64,000 nucleotides of DNA from Helicoverpa zea (taxonomy: Eukaryota; Arthropoda; Insecta; Lepidoptera; Noctuidae). Under the pieces are notes generated by a model, which saw nothing but the letters and a program-made list of their open reading frames with translations, did not search any database and was not told where the DNA came from. The position numbers were made by a program, and so were the translations under genes. The stretch spans positions 15,748,001-15,812,000 of the forward strand of contig NC_061482.1 of assembly GCF_022581195.2 (NCBI RefSeq), given 5' to 3'. This document shows, in pieces, positions 10,001 through 18,356 of the stretch (positions are counted from its first letter, which is position 1; every line of letters begins with the position of its first letter).

Positions 10001-11420
10001 TGGTCTGTACTGTAGTGTCTGTGTCTGTGTCTGTGTTGCGCGCGCGTGCGTTCCCGTCGAGCGCACGGCGAAATGGACGAGGCGAGCGCCGGAGCGCGGC
10101 GCGATGGCGTTGGTCGCCCCTCTCCGCCGCGCGCATGCGCTCCCCCGCTCGGTGCTGATGCTGTGATGTTGGCCGCCCCGGACCCGCTGTCACGTCGAAG
10201 CCGGAACAGTGGGCGTTTTGGAGGCTATCTTTTTCGATTTTGATTTGATTTTGATAATGTAGCTTTCCGACCGTAAAAGCGTTTTATAAATCGGATATGT
10301 AGTTTCGGAGCCTTTAAGGTACTGTAGCGTAGTTAGAAACTTTTTCATTTGTAAGGTTTTATTCATTATTTTGATACTGTCCGGACAATCATTTAAATGT
10401 GTTCTATGAGAAATAGTAGATTAGAATTTTTATATTGAAGTATGTCACTTCACCTCTCGAGCCCAAACGATAAACGTCGTGATATTGAATCATTTTTTTC
10501 ATTTTGAGCAAAATAATTGCCTCCCGGTCCTACAGTACATAGTGGATCTTAGGCTATACTTTACTCAGGTTCCCGCACCTAGATCTACTTCTACTTCTAA
10601 GATCTACTTTGTATCTTAAAACTACTAAGCTTTGTCTGCAAATGGATCTTCTTCCCGTATTTGGATAAGATATAGCCAATGTTGCCAGCAATTGTGTAGT
10701 TTCAAACAGTGAAAGAGGTTTTGACCTCGGTTGAGTAGTTTTGAAGTTTGGTAAAAGTATGCTACTTTTTATCCAGGTACAAGAAATAAAGCCCTTTACA
10801 AAAGCTAGTAGAGAAACCACGTTCACTAATTAATTTAAAAATATTTCAGGTATGCCTCGGCTTCGTAGAGAATCTAGATAAGAATGGAGTCCCGCAACGT
10901 ATCACGAACGACTACGTGCTCAGCGGACATTACGAAATAGATATCGGCGGTATCAGGTAATATTATACACACTTTACTATATAAATTAATTGTATTTTAA
11001 TTATATTACATTGCTTTCTTATCATCATCTGCCCTGCCTTTACCAACTATGTTGGGGTCGGCTTCCAGTCTAACCGGATGCAGCTGAGTATCAGTATTTT
11101 ACAAGGAACAACTGCCTATCTGATCTCCTCAACTCAGTTACCCGGGCAAGCAAATATACTTGTCAGACTTACTGGTTTCTGACTACCCGTAACGACTGCC
11201 AAAGATGTTCAATGACAGCCGGGACCTACAGTCTAGCGTACCCTTCGAAACACACTATCAATTTTTAAAATATGCTATATTTTTCAGATACGCTGCCAAA
11301 CTGAATTTGCACTCTCCGAACTTGCCGACAAAATACCCGGATAAGGAACGCGACGTATACCAAGCGACGAGAAAGCTGCACGAACCACAACAGTTCTTAG
11401 GACGTCACTATCAACCGTAA
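1082..11420 (+). CDS. Pdpr: Pyruvate dehydrogenase phosphatase regulatory subunit, mitochondrial (3' part, 11 exons)
   Basis: PDPR is the FAD-linked regulatory partner of pyruvate dehydrogenase phosphatase in the mitochondrial matrix, and controls reactivation of the pyruvate dehydrogenase complex. It is a paralogue of dimethylglycine and sarcosine dehydrogenases. Exons, all with AG/GT borders and matching phases: 1082-1183, 1718-1890, 4425-4617, 4968-5117, 5524-5684, 6266-6414, 7843-8140, 8593-8772, 9527-9727, 10850-10956, 11288-11420. They give 614 complete codons plus a TAA stop. The first two exons hold the end of the FAD oxidoreductase domain (DGCILAGGFEP, EDWDHF, GEAPE). The next two hold the FAO middle domain. 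Exons 5-9 hold the GCV_T folate-binding-like domain (NDVDVPVG, HTGMQNERGGYEND, THTGELG, EKFFAFWGQD, FIGRDALLRQ). Exons 9-11 hold the C-terminal barrel (GEPIYRDG, VCLGFVEN, HYEIDIGG). The mitochondrial leader and N-terminal FAD-binding exons lie left of the window. Choosing PDPR over dimethylglycine dehydrogenase rests on the whole C-terminal text. Introns carry many SINEs and MITEs. Confidence 0.93.
2006..2193. mobile_element. Palindromic MITE, CAGCCAGTTTCTTCATCAAAAG family
   Basis: The left arm CAGCCAGTTTCTTCATCAAA continues into a run of AAAGTAAAAG/AAAGTCAAAG units. The right arm is the inverted form and ends ACTTTTGATGAAATAACTGG. The arms are tens of bases long, so the element can fold back almost completely. 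Other copies lie at about 15476-15580 and 25431-25614. It has no ORF and sits in PDPR intron 2 of this window. Confidence 0.65.
2286..2474. mobile_element. MITE with GGGTGCATCTACACGG TIR
   Basis: A 189-bp element. Its left end GGGTGCATCTACACGG matches the inverse of its right end CCGTGTAGACGCACCC. Both sides are flanked by TA (TTTA on the left, TAAA on the right), which fits a TA or short A/T target. No protein is encoded. Only one copy was seen in the window. Confidence 0.65.
2960..3072 (+). pseudogene. Tail of an RTE-like LINE reverse-transcriptase ORF, degraded
   Basis: The + strand translates as WMDFLKDDMNKK, the W-D-L-K-D-DM block near the C-terminus of RTE-like endonuclease/reverse transcriptases of moths. 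The text then drifts out of the conserved WK-K-T-C pattern. A better preserved copy of the same block lies at 22073-22237. It is a short dead fragment in an intron. Confidence 0.5.
3338..3547 (+). mobile_element. SINE body, family 1
   Basis: Contains the family-1 words in order: GAACATCCTTGGCAGTCGTT, GGTAGTCAGAAGCCAGTAAG, TCTGACACCAGTCTAACCAA, GGTTGCCCGGGTAACTGGGT, TGAGGAGGTCAGATAGGCAG, CACTGGTACTCAGCTGAATC, then GGGAAAAGGCTCGGAGGATG. The tRNA-like head is missing here; the copy at 47721-48018 has it. At least thirteen copies or pieces lie in the window in both orientations. Confidence 0.75.
4765..4932 (+). mobile_element. SINE body, family 1 (5' truncated)
   Basis: Same words as the copy at 3338, starting at AGTAAGTCTGACAACTAGTC and ending GGAAAAGGCTCGGAAGATGA. 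It lies just upstream of the PDPR exon at 4968, so its right end is only about 35 bp from the splice acceptor. Confidence 0.7.
5147..5500 (+). repeat. Two adjacent interspersed-repeat fragments (CCGCGGTTTTACTCGCGTCCC family)
   Basis: Two partial copies in the same orientation, one from about 5147 to 5300 and one from about 5322 to 5500. Both carry the ATAGTCTCT/ATAGCCTATGG and GTAGCT...AACAGTG words followed by a CAAACAAA-type tail. They fill most of the intron between the PDPR exons ending 5117 and starting 5524. Confidence 0.55.
5784..6072 (+). mobile_element. MITE with CACGGAG...GGAGATGTCATAA TIR, full-size copy
   Basis: The left end CACATGGAGAACAGAACGAC and AATGTCATAACG pairs imperfectly with the right end (TATGGCATCTCCGC, CTTCCTCCTTGTA). 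Internal landmarks are TAGCGCGCCAAAATGCGGGT, AACGCCTCGTTAGTTCTAGT and AAGGCGCCTGGCCTACC. Other copies: 14043-14188 (internally deleted), 24172-24492, 35763-36027, 39506-39935 (reverse) and 43759-44050. No ORF is conserved. It is probably a non-autonomous DNA transposon of unknown superfamily. Confidence 0.65.
6482..7445 (+). mobile_element. 964-bp DNA transposon relative of the 227-bp MITE (TAGTTCGGCC TIR, TA target)
   Basis: Begins TAGTTCGGCCATTCAGAGAA and ends with the inverse (TCTGAACGGCCGAAGTA), flanked by TA at 6480-6481 and 7446-7447. The first 167 bp are the same as the 227-bp elements at 27893, 37668, 53534 and 63575. After that it has about 760 bp not found in them, including a stop-free stretch (6929-7177) followed by AATAAA signals at 7219-7228. 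Its right TIR is only about 34 bp with two mismatches, shorter than the 60-bp TIR of the small copies. TA duplication suggests Tc1/mariner-like or another TA-targeting superfamily; this is inference. Confidence 0.75.
6929..7177 (+). pseudogene. Stop-free 82-codon stretch with acidic tail inside the 964-bp transposon
   Basis: After a TAG at 6926-6928 the frame stays open to TAA at 7175-7177. The last residues read VGEDDDEDTTSSSKSESD, an acidic/serine tail of the kind that ends many nuclear proteins, and two overlapping AATAAA signals follow within 55 bp. No Met start was seen in this frame. It may be the 3' exon of a lost transposase or chance open sequence; I do not recognise a domain. Confidence 0.3.
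7448..7650 (+). repeat. Interspersed-repeat fragment next to the 964-bp transposon
   Basis: Starts right at the right end of the transposon: CAGCAGTTTTACCCACATCC, TAAAATTAGCCTATAGCC, CCGATAAATGGGCTATCTAA and a tail of CAAACAAACAAACTTTATAA, then ATTAGTATAGAT. It belongs to the same family as 807-1003. The tail AAACAAACAAACTC...TTATAATATTAGTATA is repeated again at 7725-7763. Confidence 0.5.
8208..8530 (-). mobile_element. SINE family 1, reverse, interrupted by a small palindromic insert
   Basis: Reverse-strand SINE text runs from CTTTTCCCAATTATGTTGTG through GTTACCCGGGCAACCCAATA (about 8208-8350) and resumes at about 8466 (GATTGGTGTCAGACTTACTG) to 8530. The roughly 110 bp between begins GCTTAAGAGCTTATCACACTTGAC-like and ends GTCAAGTGCAATAAATAAGC. 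These ends pair, so it looks like a separate short MITE inserted into the SINE. Confidence 0.6.
8812..9005 (-). mobile_element. SINE body, family 1, reverse
   Basis: Reads TTTTTCCCAATTATGTTGGG, TAACCGGATTCAGCTGAGTA, CAGTTACCCGGGCAACCCAA, TAACGACTGCCAAGGATGTT, the inverse of the copy at 3338. It begins about 40 bp after the donor of the PDPR exon ending 8772. Confidence 0.7.
10018..10200. other. GC-rich, CpG-dense patch with a short TGTGTC microsatellite
   Basis: About 180 bp far richer in G+C and CpG than its AT-rich surroundings. It starts with TGTCTGTGTCTGTGTCTGTG and continues through CGCGCGCG and GGAGCGCGGCGCGATGGCG. Several frames stay open simply because GC-rich DNA has few stops; no family is recognised. 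It lies in the PDPR intron between 9727 and 10850, and could be the end of an unrecognised retroelement. Confidence 0.4.
11020..11224 (-). mobile_element. SINE body, family 1, reverse, upstream of last PDPR exon
   Basis: Inverse family-1 text: ACCAACTATGTTGGGGTCGG, TAACCGGATGCAGCTGAGTA, CAGTTACCCGGGCAAGC, CGTAACGACTGCCAAAGATG. It ends about 65 bp before the acceptor of the terminal PDPR exon (11288) in the 330-bp last intron, most of which it makes up. Confidence 0.7.
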
Positions 11421-11901
11421 ATGTAAGATTTTCAGGACCCCAGGCACTGTTTCCAAATCTTAGGCAAACTGACTTTTCATATGGTTAATTTAATATTTAT
11501 GACAAAACAATTTGGTATTTTTTAAATGTCAAAGTGTGATAGGAGACGAGTTGTAAACGGCAACTTTAAATTGGTTTTGTCGCAGCCCAAAGTACTGATA
11601 CTCTTCTAAGTTGTGTTTATTTATGAGAAAAAGATGTTTTAAGCCTCGTGGGTACAATATCTAAACAATAGGACGCTTTACACAAAAATACCGAAACTCT
11701 TAATATTGCCATCAATCATCAGCATATGCCAAGTACGCATAGTTTTTCAAAACGTTTTGATGTAACAGAAAGGTACATCAATCATTAATTGAAACTGCAT
11801 TATCAATTTTCTGAAAATCACGTCAACGTTTTCACTGGTCTTATATGGGCCGATTACGCGATTTTTCTTTGTAGTAAATAGGGCACCAGGCTCACTCAAA
11901 A

Positions 11902-11907
11902 AATAAA
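11902..11907 (+). terminator. Candidate poly(A) signal of PDPR
   Basis: First canonical AATAAA after the PDPR stop, 482 bp downstream of it. A second lies at 11985-11990. Which one is used cannot be told from sequence. Confidence 0.35.
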
Positions 11908-12354
11908 CCTAGAGTATTATAGTAGTTCTGTTATTAAATTATATAGTTATTAGATTGGCATATTATGCGCAAGAGTTTTATGAAAATAAAACACACTGCA
12001 AACTTTTAGTCGGCCGGTTGTATGTACTGTAAAGTTTCATTGGAATCAAGATTTTCACTGAAAAAAAAAAACAACCATCGGTTCTACTGTCGGCTGACTG
12101 TTTCGTCTGCAGTATGCGGCTACTATTAATAATGATTTTTGATATGTTCAGAAAAAATACTTCATAATCTTCCAAAAATTGCTGCTTCCATTATTGTCTA
12201 AAATATTTGTCATTATTGTTTAAGAAGTCATTTTCATTAAAAATACCAAAATAAGTAAAAAACCGCTCAAAGTACGTAAATCACTGTAGATAAAGTCCAG
12301 TTATTATGATATTTATTCTAAGAATAGAAAATACTTTTCGCTGTCAGGGGCAGA

Positions 12355-12497
12355 GGTATTAGGCTGCCTGGGTACCTAACTGGGTCGAGGAGGTCAGATA
12401 GACATTCGCTCCTCGTAAAACACTGGGACTCAGCTGCACCCGGTTAGACTGGAAACCGACCCCAACTTAGTTGGGAAAAGGCTAGGCAGATAATTTA
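12355..12497 (+). mobile_element. SINE body, family 1 (5' truncated)
   Basis: Begins near GGTATTAGGCTGCCTGGGTA, then CTGGGTCGAGGAGGTCAGAT, GTAAAACACTGGGACTCAGC, CCCCAACTTAGTTGGGAAAA, GGCTAGGCAGATAATTTATA. It is a truncated copy in the same orientation as the full-length SINE at 47721. Confidence 0.7.
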
Positions 12498-12839
12498 TAA
12501 GATGTAAAATAATAAGTGATTGATATGCCATACTAAACTCGTATAAAATATACAATTTTAAAACTAGAAAGACCAAGGCAAGTTTTTTTTATATATAGAG
12601 TTAGCTTAACAATTGCAAATTAGGAAACGTCATAAAATATGAAAAGAAACAAAAATATAGTTTGTGCAATATTAAACAATGAAATTGCTTTGCCGCCAAT
12701 TTGACTACCTTGGTCTTTCTAGTGTTACATTAGTCATAAAAAGTCTTTCTCAAAGAAAATGAAGGATAAATAAAGATAATAAGCATTACGAGATTATTAG
12801 ACTAAATAAATAATTAACAAGTTAGACAGGCTTCTATTA

Positions 12840-12985
12840 GGGTCAATTCCCACTGAAAGAGCAGCGGCCGGCAGCGGCCGTAAGAGCACGGACAATGTAA
12901 GAGCGCGGCGCGGCCCGCCGCGCTCGCGCTCAATCACTTGCATACGGCCGCTGCCGGCCGCTGCTCTTTCAGTGGGAATTGACCC
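12840..12985. mobile_element. GC-rich palindromic MITE, GGGTCAATTCCCACTGAAAG TIR, TTA target
   Basis: A 146-bp element whose about 42-bp arms read GGGTCAATTCCCACTGAAAG then AGCAGCGGCCGGCAGCGGCC, and the exact inverse at the right end. TTA flanks both sides (12837-12839 and 12986-12988). A second copy at 20379-20551 has an extra GGCAGCGGCC unit in its left arm. The TTA duplication suggests PIF/Harbinger mobilisation. Confidence 0.75.
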
Positions 12986-13510
12986 TTAAAGTCTTAATAA
13001 AGTTATTAGAAATGGAGCGGGCCAAAATTTGCCTTTATTTGTGGAATAATATGTTATGAACTCGGTTTGAGAAACCACGTTATAAAATTAACTATTGGTC
13101 GTACTAAAATTACGTACAATTTTATTGGAGATTTGCAAATTGAAAAGTTAAAAATATGCCAAAATAAGTTTAGAAGTGGATTTATTCTTTTGTATTTCTA
13201 TTTATTTTTCTTTTTATAAAGTTATGGTATTTGTATATTCAAGACTTCTCTATAAGCTGTCTTGCGAAATAAAATTTGTTTTTGAGATTATTATGTTAAG
13301 ATTTTGTATAAAAGTCACCTGCAGTTGCAGTTTGAACATTTTATCGTAAGCAAATTGTATTAGATAAATGTAAAATCAAGCATGTACATAGATACAGCCA
13401 AATTATTTAAATTTGTAAACAGTAAAGTAATACATATATGTAGAACTAGGTATTTAATATTGAAAGGCTTATCTGGTTCTGTCTTTGGCAGCCTGACATA
13501 AGCTTATAAA

Positions 13511-13657
13511 GGTACGTTCTGAACGCTAGCTGCCGATCGCATTTGCCGCTTCGATCCAAAACGTTTGCATGTAAATACATACAACCCAGTAGTGCAGCTG
13601 CGGCTGATTTCATGCAGACGCGGAATGTGCAGTCGGCAGTTGGCACTCAAAACGTAT
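13511..13657. mobile_element. MITE with GGTACGTTTTGAATGCCAGC-type TIR
   Basis: The left end is GGTACGTTCTGAACGCTAGC followed by TGCCGATCGC. The right end is GCAGTCGGCAGTTGGCACTC then AAAACGTATC, its inverse with mismatches. The middle carries TTCGATCCAAAACGTTTGCA and TGCAGCTGCGGCTG. Relatives lie at 25280-25366, 52417-52603 and 53765-53890. Confidence 0.6.
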
Positions 13658-14042
13658 CGTTAACGTATCGAAGTAGTTAAGAAGACTTGGATGTTACTCT
13701 CCATTGTAAATTAGCCATGTTGCCAGATCATCTTGGACTCACTTTAAACCTAATTTTTTATAAGATCAATACACGCTGATGAACTTCAGTATAAATACAG
13801 TGATTAGATTTCAAACCATAGAATTAAAATGTGTCCAATATTTTAATTATCTATTAACGGCTGCACCCAATAATCTTTCTATATAATTTTCACATTAGCC
13901 CCAAATGTGCAATGCTTTTCTATCTCTAGTAACTAGAACAATAGATAGATAGAATATTGGGAATCACCATGACTAGATCTGGCAACTGTAAATGCACCTA
14001 ATATTACATTTTACTGTACATACACCGTAAGCTATATAGCAC

Positions 14043-14188
14043 CACGGAGAACAAAATGACTAGCGGAGATGTCATAACGGAAAATCTAAGAAAATAGCGC
14101 GCCAAAATGTCCACCGTTCGTATTTAACTTAGAAGGCGCCTGGCCTACCTACATCATGGCATCTCCACTCATTTTTCCTTACTCCGTG
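14043..14188 (+). mobile_element. Internally deleted copy of the CACGGAG MITE
   Basis: Starts CACGGAGAACAAAATGACTA then GCGGAGATGTCATAACGG. Ends with GGCGCCTGGCCTACC, ATGGCATCTCCACTCATTTT and TCCTTACTCCGTG. The two ends pair. At 146 bp it is about half the size of the copy at 5784, having lost the central segment. Confidence 0.65.
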
Positions 14189-15475
14189 TATAGGACTTAA
14201 GATAAGCGTTTCAGTTCTGAGTTTTCAACAAAATTCTCTTTATTTCTGTAACACACAGACCATGTTTAGGTTGTTCATAAAAAGGAAATAGAACCTCGCC
14301 ATAGCTTATACATAAAACCGCGTATTGCAATAGACTAGTTACTATAGTCAATATTCACTAAAATAATATATAGAATACAGTAGTTACTCAAATACTTACA
14401 AATATGTCCATTGTTTATCACTTCTTTAAGCAATGAAAAAACTGTAAATTTGTTGTTCTATTTTTAATTAAATTTTCTTGAAATAGGATGTGATTAAATT
14501 AACTTACTGAATGTTCATTCTATCTTCACCTATAGAATTCTTTTAAAGAGAACAAGGAAGAAGTGTTTCCAATGCAAACCAATATTTTTGTTGTTGGAAA
14601 CAAGTACGTAACTGCGTAAGCATAAGGTCTATTTTGGACTATAGCCCACTCTAGGCTAAAATTAAGCTTGGATGATAATAAACTATTTTTAGAAACATAA
14701 CACAAATTTCTTAGCATAAGGAAAAATTGTTGTCAACTTCATATATTTTCTGTTTTTTATAGATAGTCAAAAGTTTTAGGCGTGTAGTAAATAAATGGCG
14801 TGTAAAATAGCTATTAGCGAATAAGAAATGATGTCTTGCCATTATTGTTTTGAGCTATTTTGTTTGTAGATAGGAACTTCTAATATTTTCGCCGTAATCA
14901 TGTGTCTGTCAGTTCATAAGTAATAGAATGCTCAACCTTACGAATCAATTGTTTTATATCGAATGAGTAGGCAATAGAAATTACGCTTTTAGACTTAATA
15001 AATACAAACAAATTAAAGTTGTACAGATAAATGTACAGTAAAAATAATTGAAAACTAATGAATAATGTATATATTAAAGATAGTTTGTAGTTTCCCAACA
15101 GTTTTTTGCTCATTATGTGGCGCGTTTAAAATATTATGTTGCACTTAATATAAGTTTGTCTTGCATATCATTTTGCGGCGAAAATACTATAGTATTAGAT
15201 AAATAAAGAAATAAAAATCAATGCAAGAATTTACAAATGTTTTATTTACAAGTATTTATGGTCCAAGTTTACCCACAAAATCAACTTCTAGGTTTTCGGA
15301 AAACAACTGTTTATTATGAATTTTCAATTTTAATTGTCAAGGTAAACAGTTGTTTCACACAAAACGGATGTTCTCTGATAGATTTCAACTTTTTAAAAGT
15401 CAGGCTTTCCTCGAAATGTTACCTTGACCTACACCAAACCCTCACACTTATAATTGAAGTAAGTGCTTTAATCAC

Positions 15476-15580
15476 TTACAGCCAGTTTCTTGATCAAAAG
15501 TAAAAGCCAAAGTAATGTTGTAATAGTAAAAGTAACTGTAAAATTCGTTTACTTTTGATGAAGAAACTGGCTGTAAGCCA
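15476..15580. mobile_element. Short palindromic MITE, CAGCCAGTTTCTTGATCAAA
   Basis: The left arm TTACAGCCAGTTTCTTGATC leads into AAAAGTAAAAGCCAAAGTAA. The right arm TTACTTTTGATGAAGAAACT then GGCTGTAAG is the inverse. About 105 bp, a shortened relative of 2006-2193. Confidence 0.6.
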
Positions 15581-16315
15581 TTAAGACTAATCAGGTAAAT
15601 TAACCAGTTACAGAATACAGTAATTTTACAAACTATGTGATTCTGGTTGAGGACAACATACTTCTAAGATTTTTTAATGCTAATATTAACAACAATAGGC
15701 TACTTACAGAGCTCTAACAAAATTAAAGAATATACTCAATACATAGTTCTAGAAATGTACCCAAGGACCATTCTTGGTTCTGTGCTGAATTATTGATCTT
15801 TAATTATAGAAAAAAAAAAAAACTAATTGCTACCACTTGTTAATGGGGACATAAACCGCTATATATTCAATAATTAATATTCAAATCAATGTCATAATAA
15901 TCATTAATAATATTTATACACATGTATGCATACATGTTTCGTCAATTCTATTATCTAATCTCTTAAAGTGATACAATAACACTATGAAAATAGTCTTCTG
16001 TATGAAAGTTGTCATCTAAAACACAAAAGTGAAGTAACTCCATGTTAAGTAAGTTTACTCCATGGATATTCTCAATCCCTCTAGACACAACCAGAGGATT
16101 AAATTCAAATTCACAAATTCAATAAACTATAGATTATTTAATGCAATGATTACGTAATTCCAATTTCTAGATATTAAATTAAAAAGTCATAAAAAATACA
16201 TTATTTTACACTAACAAGAAGGGGTATTGATGCAGTGACCCCAATCTATACTAACATCATGTTTTTAACGTTACTATTGATCAGAATCACTGTCATCAAT
16301 AGCAACCCCCATTAA

Positions 16316-17080
16316 TCAGAAAAAGTCATGGTACGTATTACTGACTGTGTGCACCGGCTTTCTCTTAAGCTTCTCTTTAATCAAGTCACACGGTGATTTG
16401 GTGCTGAAGTCAAATGGAACAATGGTTGAAGGCACCTTTTCTCTCAAGTAAGGAGCGGCTACAGGCCGTAAACGTGAAGTAAGAACTTTTCCAAATGCTG
16501 AGCATTTCCCACTTTTAATTTTTTGTTTGAGTATGTATGACATGTCTGTGGTAATTGGTAATGATGGTTCAGGCTCCGGAGCTGACAGCACAGCTTCCGA
16601 TGCAGACTCCTTCGAGGAGTCGTTAGCAAACTCTTTGCCATCTAAAATCAGTGATTCAAAGGAACTGCTGATGCTGACGGATTCTTGAGGTTTCGTTGGT
16701 TTTAGTTCCCCAGGTTTCTGCACTGCTTTCATCAAGTCTATTACACAATTCTTTTCCTCTATTTCTAATCTTCGCATCTCTTCCTGCAGTCTCTCTTGTT
16801 CCTCTTCCTGTTGCTTTTTAAGCTCCTTAGCTTTGAGCATATTCGACAGCTGCTCCGAGAGAACATTAGCGATGGGGCTCTCACTCAAACTGAACCTTGG
16901 AATAGGCAATCTCTGCGACGATGATGAGATCCGAGTGTCAGACAATCCTCGAGGAAGGTTTAGCATCGGCATTGGCAGTGAACCGACACGACCATCGCTC
17001 GGGCTGTCATTTAAAGTGCAGTTGGATAAATGACTATCCACCAAAGCAAACAGAGACGTAAAAGAACTTGAATCAGTCAT
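16316..17080 (-). CDS. Putative SKI7-like / HBS1 short-isoform-like protein (254 aa, single exon)
   Basis: A 254-residue, serine-rich, mostly disordered protein from ATG at 17080 to the stop at 16316, with no intron. Seen: an N-terminal SSSFTSLFALVDSHLSN block, a second hydrophobic patch IANVLSEQLSNML (about residues 70-82), a Lys/Glu/Gln-rich coiled coil at about 82-111, and two short C-terminal motifs, KCSAFGKVL (about 192-200) and VPFDFSTKSPCDLI (about 221-234). Known: the short HBS1L isoform 3 of animals, the counterpart of yeast Ski7, lacks the GTPase domain and links the RNA exosome to the Ski complex through R-x3-F-x3-L and a patch near a PFDF-SP-like motif. Here K-x3-F-x3-L stands in for the first. 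The match is by motif, so the family call is inference. It could instead be the alternative last exon of an HBS1 gene (AG directly precedes the ATG), or an unrelated disordered protein. An upstream start in the same frame is only GTG (17116). Confidence 0.5.
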   Translation of the reverse strand: MTDSSSFTSLFALVDSHLSNCTLNDSPSDGRVGSLPMPMLNLPRGLSDTRISSSSQRLPIPRFSLSESPIANVLSEQLSNMLKAKELKKQQEEEQERLQEEMRRLEIEEKNCVIDLMKAVQKPGELKPTKPQESVSISSSFESLILDGKEFANDSSKESASEAVLSAPEPEPSLPITTDMSYILKQKIKSGKCSAFGKVLTSRLRPVAAPYLREKVPSTIVPFDFSTKSPCDLIKEKLKRKPVHTVSNTYHDFF

Positions 17081-17096
17081 CTTGAATATTGTACAA

Positions 17097-17120
17097 TCAC
17101 CTTTGTTCAAAGTCACTCAT
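17097..17120 (-). promoter_or_regulatory. Short upstream ORF (7 codons) before the SKI7-like gene
   Basis: ATG at 17120 opens MSDFEQR followed by TGA, ending 16 bp before the main ATG at 17080 and in another frame. If the transcript starts farther upstream, this uORF could reduce or couple translation of the main ORF. It may not be in the mRNA at all if the gene is spliced onto this exon. Confidence 0.3.
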
Positions 17121-18356
17121 GAAATTTAGTTAAGGAATCATACCATTTTAATTAATTTTATAATATAGTGCGTCATTTCTAATAGGTTCCTTGGTAGAAT
17201 GATAAATACGTATTTTGTGTTATCTTTCTTTTTGTTTACGAAACAGGGAACTGCAATCAATTTTCCACCAGTGTTGCCAACTCAATTTCTTTAAAGAGCT
17301 ATAGCTATATCATGGCCTTCAAAAAAGAGCTAGAATAGAGCTAAGCTTTTGGAAAAAAAGAGCTACAATAATAAAAATTTACATTATTGATACAGAAAAA
17401 CCGGCACATGGTAATAATATCTTCTCAATTAGAGATATTAAAAAGAAATTTTAATACTTTTTTTTCACATTACATTTAAATTGGCAATATTGATATTCAT
17501 AGACTATGTGTCCCATAGACTATTTATTTTCTTATGATTTTCTTGACAGGTTTGTTTAATGTTGCCAACTTACTTCCTTAATTAAGCAGGACCATGACAT
17601 TCACATAAAGCTCGCTGTAAAATAATATTATAAAGCTGACGGTTAACCAGGACTCCAAGCTTCAATGGTCTATTTATTATGAAAGAAGGGAGTTCAGTTA
17701 GTGATGGATGTCGTGCGGCTGAGATGATTATGATGATCAATGATGCAATGTTTAAAGAGGACTCACGAATTCTAAAAAGGTAACTAAAAGGTAACTGTAA
17801 GTGGTACCTTATTTTTATTTGATTTTTAGGTCCCAGAGTACCACCAGAAAGCAGTGTTAAATATAATTTTGTAAGCTTATTTATAAATTAACACTAAACC
17901 TGGGTCACACGAGGATCCTGTGAATAGACAACTTTATTCTATTTGAAGGTATTTATAAACTATTTGACGTTATTCATGCGTTATTCGAAACAAAATTAAT
18001 GTGTGCAATTTCTACTCATTTTAAAAATAATTATGTAAAATCCAGACCACATGTTAAAAGTTTTCCTTCCATGCTGGCACTTGATTTTATTGAACGACAA
18101 CATCGAAGTTGTGTTTATACAAAATACAAACATAGCAAGTATAGGTATGAGGTACACGAGTAAATTCGTACGTAACAATAATATAGTTAGTCTGTGGTAA
18201 AACGGTGGACGGAGTGCTTCGCCAGCTGAAACGGGAATCGTGAAACTTTATTGCAAGTCGTATTTTAAACTTGTTTAAAATTCATTTGCACGAAAATCCT
18301 AGCTGATATGCGCCATAGTGAGTTTCTGAAAGCGGTTTCGTCGTCCTGCGCCGACC
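17121..18356. promoter_or_regulatory. Divergent intergenic region between the SKI7-like gene and SLC35C2
   Basis: About 1.24 kb holding the 5' ends and presumed promoters of both flanking genes, which point away from each other. No coding region or clear core promoter motif is seen. A short AGAGCTATAGCTATATCATG patch and an oligo-A stretch lie near 17290-17360. The 5' UTR of SLC35C2 probably lies in the last 150 bp. Confidence 0.4.

Larger units (their letters stand above)
11421..16315. other. PDPR 3' UTR and gene-free spacer up to the SKI7-like gene
   Basis: No further coding region is supported. The PDPR 3' UTR starts here; the first AATAAA is at 11902-11907 and another at 11985-11990. The spacer holds a family-1 SINE (12355-12497), a GC-rich palindromic MITE (12840-12985), and the MITEs at 13511-13657, 14043-14188 and 15476-15580. 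An ACGGCCGTT-family fragment lies near 13858-13970. The rest is unremarkable AT-rich DNA. Confidence 0.6.

Noticed and set aside
10046..10243. Open frames in the GC-rich patch (for example 65 codons, + strand)
   Set aside because: Several overlapping frames on both strands are open at once, which reflects GC content and not coding.
16316..17116. Starting the SKI7-like protein at 17116 (266 aa)
   Set aside because: That codon is GTG. The first ATG in frame is at 17080, giving 254 aa.
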